Below the pieces are notes generated by a model, which saw only the letters and a list, made by a program, of their open reading frames with translations, had not been told where the DNA came from and searched no databases. Shown in pieces: positions 46,448 to 59,026 of a stretch of 64,000 nucleotides of DNA (positions are counted from its first letter, which is position 1; every line of letters starts with the position of its first letter). Origin of the DNA: Diphasiastrum complanatum (Eukaryota > Streptophyta > Lycopodiopsida > Lycopodiales > Lycopodiaceae); NCBI GenBank assembly GCA_029204225.1, contig CM055100.1:10591335-10655334 (forward strand). The letters are read 5' to 3'. The position numbers and the translations under genes are program-made.

Positions 46448-49400
46448 ATGTCTTTATCTGGTTCACATTTCTTAGAGCACAGTGAGAGATTAACATCTTC
46501 CAATTATGCAATATGGAAGATTAGAATGGAATCATTATTGATTCTACAGGATGTAATGGATATTGTGAGTGGAGCTGAAGAAGAACCTACTGCACCTAAT
46601 GAAGCTGCAACATTCCACAAAAGAAACATAATTGCCCTTTATTTTATAAAAATGAATGTTACCAATGAAGTGTTAAGAGAGATCAGTACATGCACCACTG
46701 CCAAGGAAGCTTGGGATACTCTAAAAACAATCTATGAAATCAAAAATACTTCTAGATTGCTTACACTTAGAAACCAAATATTTCTAAGTTATCAGAGATT
46801 AGATGAGAGTGCTTCATCATATGTCATGAGAGTTAAGGATCTTCATCAAGAGTTAGCTGGTATTAGTGATGCTCTTAAGAATACTGAACTTGTTCAATTA
46901 GTCCTAAATGGACTTAGAGATGAGTATGACAATATTGTGTAGACTTATACTGTTAGAGAGGATCTTCCATCCTTGGAGACACTGCAAGGTGTTCTCATTG
47001 CTGAAGAAAGCAGGCAAGAGAACAAGATGCTGAGGATCAATAGACTTTCATTAAAATATGGTGGAGATGACAAAGCACTCTTCATCGGAGACAAGTCAAG
47101 AGGCAAGGACAAAGGACAACAACACTTCAAGAAGGACAAAGCCAAAGAAAATGGTGAGGATCAATCCTCACAAGGTGCAACATCAAGTGGCAAGAAGAAG
47201 CTGTCAAAGATCAAGTGTTTTTTTTTGTGGAAAGAAAGGACATTATGCATCAAACTGTTTTAAGAAGAAGAACCACTCTAAGCAAGCTAACCTTACTAAT
47301 GAGGATGAGTGTGAGGGTGTAGAGAGTGAAAGAGAGGATTCATTAATGATGTCTACTTTTTCATCTTTTCCTTTTAAGAATGAAGAAGTCTGGTGGATAG
47401 ATAGTGGGGCTAGTTCCCACATGTCTAGTTCTAGGAACTCTTTCACTAATCTCATGCCATATCTAGGTGAAAAAAGGTCAATCTATACTGCTAATGATGT
47501 AGAGTGTAGGATTGAAGGAATAGGTAGCATTCCATTACATGCATCATCATCAAAATCTTTTTGCTTACATGATGTACTATATGTACCTAAATTGACTAAG
47601 AATCTCATTAGTGTAGGATAGTTGTTTGATAGTGGATTGGATGTCAAGTTTCAAGTTGACAAGTGTATAATCTCAAGAGAAAATGAAGTTATTGCTAGAG
47701 GATCTAGAATTGGTAAGTTGTACAAACTAGATTCTAGGGAGAGTGCTAACATTTCAGATATTGCTTATGAGACCAAGGTTCTACAAGAGGAACTGCGGCA
47801 CAAGAGATTGGGTCATCCCAATTTCAAAGCCATGCAATCTATGGTCAAATAAGGAAAAGTTGTTGGTCTACCAAAGACACTGTCAAAGGAGCTTCTACCT
47901 TGTGAAGCTTGTGTGCTGGCAAAGTCACACAGAAGGCCTTTTCCTAGATCAAGTATCAGGACAAAGCAACCTTTTGAACTTGTACACTCTGATGTTCATT
48001 TCTCATCAACTAAGAGCAAAGGAGGAGCCAATTGCTTTGCCTCTTTTGTAGATGATTATACAAGGCATTCTTGGATCTATATGTTGTCTTCAAAAGCCAT
48101 GGTTTATGATGTTTTTTCTTACTTTTAAAGCTTATGTAGAGAAGTAGTTTCCTTTCAAGATACAAGCTTTAAGAAGTGATAGTGGAGGGGAATACACTTC
48201 CAATAAGTTTAAAGACTTTTGTGAGAGAGTGGGTATTCAAAGAGAGTTTTGTTGTTCATATACTCCTCAACAAAATGGAGTTGCTGAGAGAAAAAATAGA
48301 ACTTTGTGTGAATGTGCAAAAGCCATTAGGCTGGAAGCTTCTCTGCCTAAAGAATTTTGGGGAGAGGCAGTTGCATGTGCAAACTATCTTTGTAATAGGC
48401 TTCCAAATCTTGCAATAGGAGGAAAGACACCATTTGAGATGTTTTATAAGAAAAAGCCTAAGGTAGATCATCTTAGGATTTTTGGTTGTGTATGATTTGT
48501 GCATGTACCTATAGAAACTAGGAAGAAGGAAGATCCTAGTGCAGTAAAAGGAATTTTTGCTGGTTATGCATCTGCTAAAAAAGCATACAAGATTTATTTG
48601 CCCTCTACTGACAAAAATGTTGTTAGTAGAGATGTGGTCTTCCATGAAGATCAAAAATTTAACTTGGATGATGTTCAGATCAAAGAGACTCATGCAAGAT
48701 CAATCATCAACTTTGATGCTATTCAAGAAGAGGTGAGGCCGAGGCTTGAGGAGGAGTAGATTCAAGCTATCACACCAAGAAGATCTACACGAGCAAGATC
48801 TGAGCCAAGGAGGCTCACATATGATGAAGAAGGAAGGCAAGTAGAAGGTGAAACTTCCTATCATGCACTTTTTATATCAGATGAAGAGCCTAAGGATGTC
48901 CAAGAAGCTTTTCAATCCAAGAAGTGGGTTCAGCAATGACCCAAGAATTTGAAGCCTTGATGTCAAATAACACATGGGAGCTTGTGGAGCCACCAAACAA
49001 CATGCATGTGATCGGATGTAAGTGGGTATTTGGAATCAAGTATAATCATGATGGATCTATCAATAAGTATAAAGCAAGACTTTGTGCTAAAGGCTACTCT
49101 CAGATTAAAGGTCTTGATTATGAAAATACCTTTGCACTAGTTGCAAAGATGGTAACAATTCGAATACTTTTCTCTCTTGTATGTTTTCACAAATGGAGTA
49201 TGTTCTAGTTTGATGTTTCTAATGCATTTCTCAATGAATACCTTGAGGAGGAGATTTATATGGAGAAACCTCTAGGTTTTGTGAAGGAAGGTGATGAATC
49301 AAAAGTTTGTCTTTTGTTCAAAAGTCTGTATGGACTGAAACAGGCACCAAGGTCTTGGTATGCAAGGCTCAATTCTTATCTCATATGACTCAAATTTTGT

Positions 49401-50413
49401 CTAAGTGAATATGACCCTTCTCTGTATTATAAGTTTGTAGATAACTTTGTAATTATTCTTCTCATCTATGTAGATGATATCATTCTTTGTGAAAACAGTG
49501 AGAAGTTAGTTGAAGAAACTAAGCATGCACTTGGTACTGAGTTTAAAATGCAGGACTTAGGAGTTCTTCACTATATTCTTGACCTTGAAATAGATTTTTG
49601 AAAAGATCATGCATTTATAAGCCAAAGTAGATATGCACTTTCCATGCTCCGGAAATTTCTTATGGAGAACTGTAAAGGCATAGATACACCTATGGAGCAC
49701 ATTGTAAAAGTTCGTATTAAAGATGATGAAAAATCCTTTGAGGAAATCACTCTTTATAGGAGTCTTATTGGCTCACTTATTTGGTTAACAGTGACTAGGC
49801 CTGATCTAAGATTTTGTGTTCATCAGCTAAGTCAACACATGCAGGATCCAAAGTTACATGGAAGTTGGATAAAAGAGTCTTGAGGTCTATATCTTCTACC
49901 TTGGATTATGGACTATACTATGAAGGAGAAGATCTGACTTTGATTGTTTTTTCAGATTCAAATTTTGCAGGAGACAGGTTGGATAGGAAATCCACAAGTG
50001 CTTACACTATATTTCTTGGAGGAAATTTGGTTTCTTGGTTGTCAAAGCAGAAGACAACTATTTCCTTATCATCTTGTGAAGCTGAATACAAATCTCTTAC
50101 AACCACAACAAAGGAGGTTTTATGGATCAAAAGGCTACTTTTGGAGCTTAAGTGTTATGCATATGAAGATTTACCAATTATCAAGAATGATAACATTTCT
50201 GCTCAGGCTCTTGCAAATAATCTAGTCTTTCATGCAAGGAGCAAGCATATTGAAGTGGCTCATCATTTTGTAAGAGAAAAAGTCATTGGAAGAGAGATCT
50301 CATTGGAGCATGTTTCATCTTCAGATTGTGTTACAGATCTTCTCACCAATGTCTTTATGAAGATGAGGTCTAACCTTGGCCTAATTTCGAAATCTATGTT
50401 GATAGGAACATAA
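46448..50413 (+). pseudogene. Copia F gag-pol
   Basis: Start ATG at 46,448. Gag to about 47,050 (TNEVLREISTCTTAKEAW), zinc knuckle near 47,225 (CGKKGHYASNCF), protease with WWIDSGASSHMSS (47,390-47,430), pre-integrase LRHKRLGHPNF (about 47,800), integrase with ELVHSDVHF, FVDDYTRHSW and TPQQNGVAERKNR (47,980-48,300), reverse transcriptase with FDVSNAFLN, LYGLKQAPRSWY and IYVDDIILC (49,210-49,490), and RNase H with DSNFAGD, SSCEAEYKSL and VTDLLTN (49,940-50,350). Disrupted by a T-run frameshift at 47,220 and by single in-frame stops at about 46,940, 47,619, 47,850, 48,494, 48,758 and 49,386, among others. Confidence 0.92.
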
Positions 50414-50427
50414 ATTTTAAGGAGGAG

Positions 50428-51157
50428 TGTGAAGATTATTAAAATATTATATTCCTATCTCGAGTTTGGGGTCATGTCCATGATAATTTCGACTAGATTT
50501 CATGTTGTACATATAAGGAGTGTGAATTGAGCACATATCCTTCTAGTGTAGCTCAGATTTGAGTTACATAGGTTCAATTATAATGACATGCAGATGTTTT
50601 GATAGCATGCAAAGTCTTACTATATGCATGCAAGCCACATGCAATCAGAGCATGCAACATGCAAGTAGTTTCTGTGATCTACACATGTCTAGGCAATTTT
50701 ATGAGTTGACATGTTGTACATGCACCATACATGCATGCAGTTACACATGTGGATTGCTGGTAGGTGAATTAGTTTAGTTAAGTGGACTTTCCATGCAACT
50801 CCACTGTAGGAATTCGAGTCTCTCTCATGTAGGGAAAGCTGGGCATGTTTTGCCTTATTGTGAATATTGAGATTTTGGTGTTTGGGACTCATTCTCTCTC
50901 TAACTGAGTTTTCTATGTATAAATTTCTCTCTCTACCCAAGAGCAGCCTCTTTTTTCCCATACTGAACACTTAGAATTATTTCTGACATTCATTTCTCAT
51001 AGTGAAGTGTTAGATTTTTTCATCAGATGTATGCCATTGTGCTCTTGCCTTAGATTTTTCAAGCATACTCTTCTTTGATCAATCTTGTGCAATCACAACA
51101 CCTCAGTAAGATCCCGTAGGGTGTGTGGTGAAGTTCACACGTGCTAAAAACTTCACA
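50428..51157 (+). repeat. Copia F 3' LTR
   Basis: 730 bp, closely similar to 45,339-46,062 with scattered substitutions and small indels, so the insertion is not very recent. Confidence 0.92.
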
Positions 51158-51162
51158 ATATT

Positions 51163-52265
51163 AATAGTTTATCTACTATGTACATTTTCATTAATATCTT
51201 CTACGACTGCTATCTAACATAGGATGAATCAAGTAGAGCTCGTGAAGATGTATAATCATATTGTACTTTGTCCCTAATCTACAATGATCATTAAATTGTA
51301 TTTTCAGTAGGAGAACTATCAATGAAAATATATATAGATCAATCAATGATCAAGTTATGAAGTTTTTGGAACTTGCGCACCTAGAAGTGCATGCTTCATA
51401 CATTCTGTACTTTGATCTATTTAGATCAATTTTGATTTCAATCAAGAGTGTAATTATATATCACTTACTGTTTCATTCTTGCATTGATGTATTGATCATG
51501 TTCACTTCAATCTTACTAGCTATCTGACACATTATTGATCTATCAACAAGCTCATGCAATCTCATTCTGCTGCTAATAACTCAGAGTATTCATCTCAAAG
51601 TGAATTGATCCAGAGCTTCTCTTCTAGACATCTGATCATCCCACCAATTTTTGACATGTTATCAGAGTTTGTAGTTCAATAATCGACATTCTGTGTAGGT
51701 TATTTGCTATCTTGTTTCTACCAAGACATCATTTGAAAGTGCACAGATTGTCAGTACTCGATGTCGTTGTTTCTACCAACAACTTCTCCTATCCAAGATA
51801 GATTCTACTTCTAGCTCATCTCTCATTGAGAAGCTCAATGGAGATAACTACTATCTTTGGAAGTTCAGCATAAGGGTAGTACTACTTGCAAAAGAACTGT
51901 GGAACATCATCGAAGGCCGTAAGATCAAACCAGAGGTCGATGTAGCTAGCATCACCATTTGGAGACAAAGAGATGAAAAGGCCTTTGCCATGATCACTCT
52001 CAATATTAATGACTCTCATATCAGCCATATCAGGTCATCCCAGACTGCTAAGGATGCATGGGACATCCTAGATACTCTTTACGACATCAGTGATGTTACA
52101 TCTAGACTCTATTTGAGAAAGAAATTTTTCTTTCTCAAAATTTTTGAAGCTAACTCTATTTCAACTCATCTTGATAAATTCAAAAATCTTATGGAGCAAA
52201 TGACTACCATTGGACTAGTCATTGAAGATATCGATGCCATTATGACTCTATTATCGAGTCTATCA
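51163..52265 (+). mobile_element. Copia H, LTR remainder and gag fragment
   Basis: LTR-like sequence to 51,656 (ends TTTTTGACA), then a primer-binding-like TGTTATCAGAG at 51,657. A gag reading (about 51,815-52,265) starts KLNGDNYYLWKFSIRV and contains TAKDAWDILDTLYDIS and LMEQMTTIGLVIED, typical of the gag of another Copia lineage. The gag is cut at LLSSL, where the oppositely oriented Copia G begins. Confidence 0.7.
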
Positions 52266-54563
52266 TTTGCAGTGTATATTGATTTCTTGAATCCATCATA
52301 AGGTGCAATAGAAGAGAAAGAGTCCTTGGAGCTACACATATGTGAAGAGGCTCCACTATCAATATACCATAGGTCGTCCTTCTTGAAAGGAGTAGATTAG
52401 AAACTAGAGACCATAAGAGATCCCTCTCCATCACTTGCAATAGTGTCTTTCTTCTCATTGGTAATGTTGGCTTGCTTGAGTTGATTCTTCTTCTTGAAGC
52501 AATTGGTGGCATAATGCCTTTCTTGCCACAATAAAAGCACTTGATCTTCTTCTTCTTCTTGAGCAAGGATGATGAAGCATTAGAGGAATCATCTTCCTTC
52601 TCATCTTTTTCTTTGGATTTGACTTTGTCCTTGCTTGAGGATTGTTGATGTTGGTTCTTGCTCCTCCCTTTGTGCTTATCCTTGGCAAAGAGACCTTTGC
52701 CATCATTATGAGTGAGGGAGAGCTTGTCCATCCTCAAGAGCTTGTACTCTTGTCTTGATTTTTCTGAAATTAGCACACTTTGGAGAGCCTCCAAACTTGG
52801 TAGCTCCTCCTTAATGGCATAGGATTGGACAAGATTATCAAATTCACTTCTCAAGCCATTGAGAATGACTTGAACTAGCTCATTTTGATTGATGGAATCA
52901 CCAATACAAGCAAGCTCTCTATGAATATATTTTCATTAGAGACATTCATCTAAATGTAGTGGAGAGCCATCCTAGCTCTCTTTTTGTATTTTTGAACCTC
53001 TTGAAGAACTTGTGGTTCTTCTTCAAGGCCAAGAACTATGTCCAGCACATCTTGAAGGATCAAGATGGACTCCATCCTCATTTTCCAAATTGAATAGTTT
53101 GAAAAGGACAATCTTTCACTTGGTTCCAACAAGGATGAACCCATTGAAGACATTTGAAGTGAAGAAAACTCAAATGATGAACAATAAATGTTGCTACACA
53201 CTCTCAATAGGATCCAATAATAGAGTACTATCTCCTCCTATGAAAGATCTTGCAACTATTTGTGAATTGATTCTCACTAGCTACACAAATCTCTCTAAAA
53301 CAAGATCTATTTCACGTCAAATGATCGAGTATGGGCAAAGTTAGGATCAAACACTCTTAGCACGTGTGAAGTACACTAAGAAACCAAATTTGAGCCAAAT
53401 ACAATGATATTGCATGGAACAAAATGGCTAAGATCTCAAAATAGTGCCTAGATCACATATAGATGAGATTAGTAAGCATACAACTGTGATTTTGGATCAA
53501 CCAATCAATCTCTTGACCAAACCAAATATGCCCACCCAGGTCTAGGTGCCCTACCTAACCCTCTTCAAAAGCTTATAACTTCTGATTGGCTCAACCAAAT
53601 GGAATGAAACTGATTGCATCAGAAACTAGACAAAAACAGCTTCAAAACAAGCTATCAAGCAAGATAAATGGATCAAGCATGAGAGGGAACTTCCAAACTG
53701 AAATTGGATGTTCCTCACACGTGTCTAAGCACCTGATTCCGTACAGTGTCAGACCCAATCAATGTCCTTTTGATCTCTTTTGATCCAAAAATGAACAAGA
53801 TAGCTAGGAAAATGGACCTTGACAATTTCTAGCTCAAGATTGATGAATAGTTTTCACTTAAATGGATCAAAATGCATGGTAAACTTAGGTAGGCTCTAAT
53901 ACCATGTTGATTTCACACGTGTGGACTGTCCACAACATGTACTTGTGATCTCCTAAGCTGTGTAGATGCACCAAGATCAAGACTAGATTGAGATTCAAGA
54001 TTTATCTTTGAATCTATGGCAAAAACACACTACTACATGCATTCAATCACTTCCAACTCTCACTCACACGTGTGGGAAGTATTAAAAAATTATTCCAAGT
54101 AAAAACAAGCTGCTCTCCTCGAATAGAGAGAGAAAAACCATCATGAGTTCCCGGGTAGAGAGAGAAAGCTAGAAATCCAATGTCACTCAAAATCCACACA
54201 ATCACCAAATCAATTAGATCCAAAATGATGAGTACAATGATACTAGTAGACCCACGAGATACCACTATGCTTAACTATGATTGGACCACACTTTATCACC
54301 TCTTAATCCTATTGGACCATTGATCCATGCACCTCTTAATTCTATTGGACTATATTCAAGCACACCTCATATTCCTATTGGACCTCACATGGTTCCACCT
54401 CTAAATCCTATTGGACCTCTTAGAATTCATCAAACAAAAGCATTACACTTGTCTACACTCTAATTGGCATGAGTTTAGCCTCGTACTCTACTTTGGCTCA
54501 ATAGTGGCATTACAAGTGGAAATGCATAATTTGCCATCTATGCCAGATTTGTTCCTATCAACA
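52262..54563 (-). mobile_element. Copia G, 5' half only
   Basis: Minus-strand Copia fragment. LTR at 53,905-54,563 (659 bp, TGTTGAT...ATCAACA), primer-binding site (complement of CTCTAATACCA) just left of it, leader, then gag and the start of the protease (IDSGASSHM-type region, frame-shifted). It is truncated at about 52,262 against Copia H, so the pol genes and 3' LTR are missing. Confidence 0.75.
52265..53150 (-). pseudogene. Copia G gag fragment
   Basis: LEPSERLSFSNYSIWKMRM near 53,100, then after breaks (about 52,950-52,860) LPSLEALQSVLISEKSRQEY, a Lys/Ser-rich linker and a zinc knuckle start CFYCGKKG near 52,520, where a frameshift follows. Related to the gag of Copia F. Confidence 0.8.
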
Positions 54564-54569
54564 TCCTAC

Positions 54570-55817
54570 ACCTAGATGCTTGATATAAAAAAATATAAGA
54601 CCCCTATATCTAACATAGATAATCTTTTTCAATTCTTCACAACACTTGGACACAGAATATCAAACAGAGGAATAGAGGTCGATAAAGATAAAGTCGAGCT
54701 TATGAAGAACCTCCTGATACCAACAAATTTACGTGAACTAAGAGCTTTCTTAGGACATGTCGGCTATTATTGGAGATTTATTCAAAATCATGCCTCTATT
54801 GCCGCCGCTCTTACGCATCTACTCAAGAAACAACAAAAAAAATACTTGTGGACAAATGAACAACAAAAAGTGTTCAAAGAACTTAAGCAAAGATTGATCA
54901 ATGCTCCTATTCTGAGACCACCCAACTAGTCTATTCTATTTCATAGTTATGTTGATGTTTCTGCATTTGCTATTGGCATCTGTCTAAGCTAGAAGGACGA
55001 TCAGAAGAAAGACCATCCCATGTACTATGCAAGTTGACAACTAAGTGCCTAGGAGAAAAATTATTCGGCTACAGAAAGGGAAGCACTCGGAATGATTTTC
55101 ACTGTTAAGAAATTTTGACATTATTTGCTGGGATATGCTTTTATTTTTCATGTTGATCACTATGCTCTAAAGTATCTTGTGAATAAACCAGATTTATCAG
55201 GACAAATTGCTCGATGTATTCTACTTTTGCAGGAATTCACTTATCAAGTAGAACTTTGCCAAGGAAAATATCATACGAATGCTGATTATCTATCGCAACT
55301 CAGCACGGGAAAAATTGAAAAATCAATTAATGATGATTTTCCAGATGAAAATTTATTTGAAATCTCATCTACTAATTCGTTATATTCTGATATCATTACT
55401 TATCTCAAGGATCAAATATATCCGGAGGGATATGATTTGGAGAAAAAGACAATTTTTCAATATATAGTAGCACCTTATACCATTATTAACAATGTCCTGT
55501 ACAAGCTTGGTGCTGATCAACAACTAAGAAGATGTCTAGAAACTGAAGATATTGAAAAGGTTGTACAAGCCTTACATTCAGAGGATGTTGGTGGACAATT
55601 TGCATTAAAGATTACTGTTGATAAAATATTGACTGCCAAGTACTGGTGGCCAACTATGTTCAAGGATGTATCGAATTATATTCGTTCGCGTGATCCATGC
55701 CAGAGATCTGGAAAGCCAACAAAAGCACTGAATTGGCTGTTGACACCAATCCTACCTCTTGCACCATTTGAAAAGTGGAGGATTGACTTTATCAATCCAA
55801 TCAAACTCGTGACTTGA
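54570..55817 (+). pseudogene. Ty3/Gypsy RT-RNase H-integrase fragment
   Basis: Starts in the reverse-transcriptase connection (LGHRISNRGIEVDKDKVELM, then RAFLGHVGYYWRFI, 54,640-54,790). It continues through an RNase H with several stops (YSATEREALGMIF near 55,065; FHVDHYALKYL near 55,150; ADYLSQL near 55,285) to an integrase zinc-binding region (KYWWPTM, then CQRSGKPT near 55,700) and ends before the integrase core at about 55,817. No LTRs. Confidence 0.85.
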
Positions 55818-55819
55818 CA

Positions 55820-56226
55820 TACTCATTAGGGGATACTAGAACTCAAAATGGGCCCTTTCTCAAGATGTTGTTTTTGACTTCGCACGCTTTCAACGCTTAT
55901 GTGTCCTAATGAATGGTGTCCATTTGTGACAAACTGTAACAGTGGTTGACGGACGGAAATTGTATTTAACTTTTTCAGCCAATTTTTTGTGATTTTCAAA
56001 TATCCCGCCGAGCAGAACAAACAATTGTGATTGGACCACAGTTACTGCTCGAATACTCTTATGTTGCCCGTCATTGTTCACTCGAGGTTGATTTGATGTC
56101 AATAGTCATAAACTGTGGTTAACTAATCCTTATAGTTAAGGAACTTCTTGTCATTCATAGGTATACCTCTCATTTTCTTCATTCTATCTCTCTTTCTTGT
56201 CATTCTTAGGTTTACCTTGCAATCCG
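55820..56226 (+). other. No gene seen; possible promoter of the 59-kb plus-strand fragment
   Basis: Less AT-rich than its surroundings, with a CT-rich stretch from 56,160 (TTCTATCTCTCTTTCTTG) that could be a plant 5' leader. Element J interrupts it, and similar CT-rich sequence resumes at 59,030. This suggests, but does not prove, that 55,820-56,226 and 59,027 onward were contiguous. Confidence 0.35.
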
Positions 56227-59026
56227 TGTGAAGAATTGCCAAAAATTGGCAAATCTAGCTTGATCAAAAACCATGTAGAATAGTGTAAATTGTGTACACA
56301 AGTGGGTCCCACACATGTGAGGCCATGATGCCACATGGGAAACCCATCCTAATGTAGGTTAGGTCAAGTCAAGAGAGTTGGTCATGTCTATTTGGTGGTC
56401 ATCCCTACTTTATAGGACCTACACCTAAGTTTAAGGTGAAAATTTGACCAACTAACTACCTACCAAGCATAACTCTAGGAAATAGACTAGGGTTTCATTT
56501 TAGGTCAAGGAGAGTGAGTTAACTTCCTTATTACATTCTGGAAATCCACCTAACTTCAAGAAGTAAGTCGAATTTGGTATGTATTCCCTCTCTCCATAGT
56601 GAGAAAAAAGAAATTTTTTGGAGCTCATTGGCAATCTCAAGCTAGTTCACTATGTACATTGAGTTTTTGTGATCCAAATGAAACCAAATCAATTTCTACT
56701 TGTTTCTCAGGTTGAAATCCGTACTACAGCCTGTAGTACACACGTGTGGGCTCGGATTTCAATGTTTATCAATGCTTTTGATTGTTAATGCTTGTTGTCT
56801 GTCAAACTGCCAATCTAGATCAACTTTTTTGTGTCTAGTTTTTTGATAGATTGTTAAGCAAGCATCCAATCACTCTTGTGGATCTTTTGTAGATCCATTT
56901 ATGGTCATAAAGTACAGTACTTTCACATGGTATCAGAGCCAAGTACAAGAGCATAAGCCATTGATCTAATGCAAATCCATTTTTAGCAAGTTTTGGTGCT
57001 AAAAACTAGTATTGAGAGGGCAAGCTAGAATCTTCATTTTGGTGAGGAGATTTGATCCCAAACTTGGTAGGGGTCCAAATCAGTATTGTCCACATGTGTG
57101 GGCACCTCTGAACCTGCATTTAATGCATGTTATTCATTTGATCCAAAAAAATTCAATTTCTGAGCTGTTGGTGTAATTTTTGGTGGAGATCCTAGGATAA
57201 TCTACCAAGATCATTTGCCATTGATTAGATTTGAATTTGTTTCATGAAATATAATTAATATAGGCTGAGATCAAGTCCTATTAAGGTTAAAAACAGGTCT
57301 TGAAAGTACACCAAGAAGGAAGAAAGAGATTAAGCCATTTTTTTGTCCAAAAATAGCCAGATTTGTCCTCAATGACAATGTCCGAGTCATCAAATTGCAT
57401 GCAAATTGTCCATTCAAGTGTGCATCTTGCAAGGGTGGTGAGCATTGGAGAGTCTACTATCTTTGAATACTTTTTGGAAAGTATTAGTAGACATGAGGTG
57501 ACTTGTTTCTTACCTTTAAGATTCATGGTGTTTATTACTTTGTATGACAAGACAATGAAATGGGATGCCTTGAAATCTACATTTGTTGTTGATAAAGCAA
57601 TTTCATTGAATAACTATTTTTGTAATAGTTTGAATAGTGTCATAAAAGATGAAACATCATTTGTATTGGAAATCTTTGGGTCCACATGCTTTGAGCATGA
57701 TCATTCCAATGTAAGGACCAAAGATTATCCTATTTCAATGATAGGAATAATGGTAGTGTTTTTCTCTTCAAGTAGAGATTGTAGAATCTACTTGTTTTCA
57801 ACCAAAGAATTTGTCAATGGTGGAAATGTGATCTTTCAAGAGTGGAAGATTTGTAAACTTGAAGAAGCACCTTTGGATCAACACATTATTCAATTCATTG
57901 ATGTTTTGGAGTCAAGTCAAGTGGAGGAGCAAGCTCAAGACCCGAGGACTCCAAGAAGAACCTTGAGTATCAAGATGGAGCCATCTAGGCTCAATCATAT
58001 GGATCAAGCAAGACAAGTTGTCTTTGGCAACATTATTTATGCACTTAATATTTTAATTGATGTATCTTCAAGTGCACAAAATGCCTTGGAATCCATGGCT
58101 TGGCATGATGTTTAGTTTTGAAGTGTGCTACATGTATATAGACACATTTATGGAACATCTTGTAAGGGATCCTCTAAGAGGTGGTGAAAGATCCTTCATG
58201 GACATCATTCTCTATTGGAGTCTCAAAAGTTCCTTCTTTGTAGCTGGATTTTTTAGACACTTCTAAAAGCTTTCATTGATCTATCAAGAGAGTTGTAAAT
58301 AGATCAAGCTAAATTTGAGGAGGAGTGTGAAGAATTGCCAAAAATTGGCAAATCTAGCTTGATCAAAAACCATGTAGAATAGTGTAAATTGTGTACACAA
58401 GTGGGTCCCACACATGTGAGGCCATGATGCCACATGGGAAACCCATCCTAATGTAGGTTAGGTCAAGTCAAGAGAGTTGGTCATGTCTATTTGGTGGTCA
58501 TCCCTACTTTATAGGACCTACACCTAAGTTTAAGGTGAAAATTTGACCAACTAACTACCTGCCAAGCATAACTCTAGGAAATAGACTAGGGTTTCATTTT
58601 AGGTCAAGGAGAGTGAGTTAACTTCCTTATTACATGCTGGAAATCCACCTGACTTCAAGAAGTAAGTCGAATTTGCTATGTATTCCCTCTCTCCATAGTG
58701 AGAAAAAAGAAAATTTTTGGAGCTCATTGGCAATCTCAAGCTAGTTCACTATGTACATTGAGTTTTTGTGATCCAAATGAAACCAAATCAATTTCTACTT
58801 GTTTCTCAGGTTGAAGGCCGTACTACAGCCTGTAGTACACACGTGTGGGCTCGGATTTCAATGTTGATCAATGCTTTTGATTGTTAATGCTTGTTGTTTG
58901 TCAAACTGCCAATCTAGATCAACTTTTTTGTGTCTAGTTTTTTGATAGATTGTTAAGCAAGCATCCAATCACTCTTGTGGATCTTTTGTAGATCCATTTA
59001 TGGTCCTAAAGTACAGTACTTTCACA
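56227..59026 (+). mobile_element. Copia-derived element J, non-autonomous, with 701-bp LTRs
   Basis: Plus strand. LTRs at 56,227-56,927 and 58,326-59,026, both 701 bp (TGTGAAGAATTGCC...TTTCACA), differing at about 10 positions by eye. Primer-binding site TGGTATCAGAGCC at 56,928 and polypurine tract GAGGAGGAG at 58,317. The interior is only 1.4 kb, with pieces of integrase and reverse transcriptase. No matching target duplication is evident (ATCCG left, ATTTC right). Confidence 0.9.
57372..58260 (+). pseudogene. Element J residual Copia pol
   Basis: An open frame of about 250 codons. The middle resembles the end of a Copia integrase (CFEHDHSNVRTKDYPISMIG, then SRDCRIYLFSTKEFVNGGNV). The end resembles the link to reverse transcriptase (PSRLNHMDQARQVVFGN near 57,980-58,025). 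A second frame from 58,057 has FMEHLVRDPLRGGERSFMDI, the region after YVDD. All catalytic residues are deleted. Confidence 0.7.

Larger units (their letters stand above)
45339..51157 (+). mobile_element. Copia F, full-length with both LTRs
   Basis: Plus-strand Ty1/Copia element of 5.8 kb. LTRs at 45,339-46,062 and 50,428-51,157 (724 and 730 bp; TGTGAAG...CTTCACA), perfect ATATT target duplication (45,334-45,338 and 51,158-51,162), primer-binding site TGGTATTAGAGC at 46,063 and polypurine tract TTAAGGAGGAG just before 50,428. The domain order gag, zinc knuckle, protease, integrase, reverse transcriptase, RNase H is complete, but many stops and frameshifts make it inactive. Confidence 0.95.

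Noticed and set aside
55826-56102. Two minus-strand open frames
   Set aside because: Short, overlapping, without domains, and in a stretch that looks like promoter or leader sequence.
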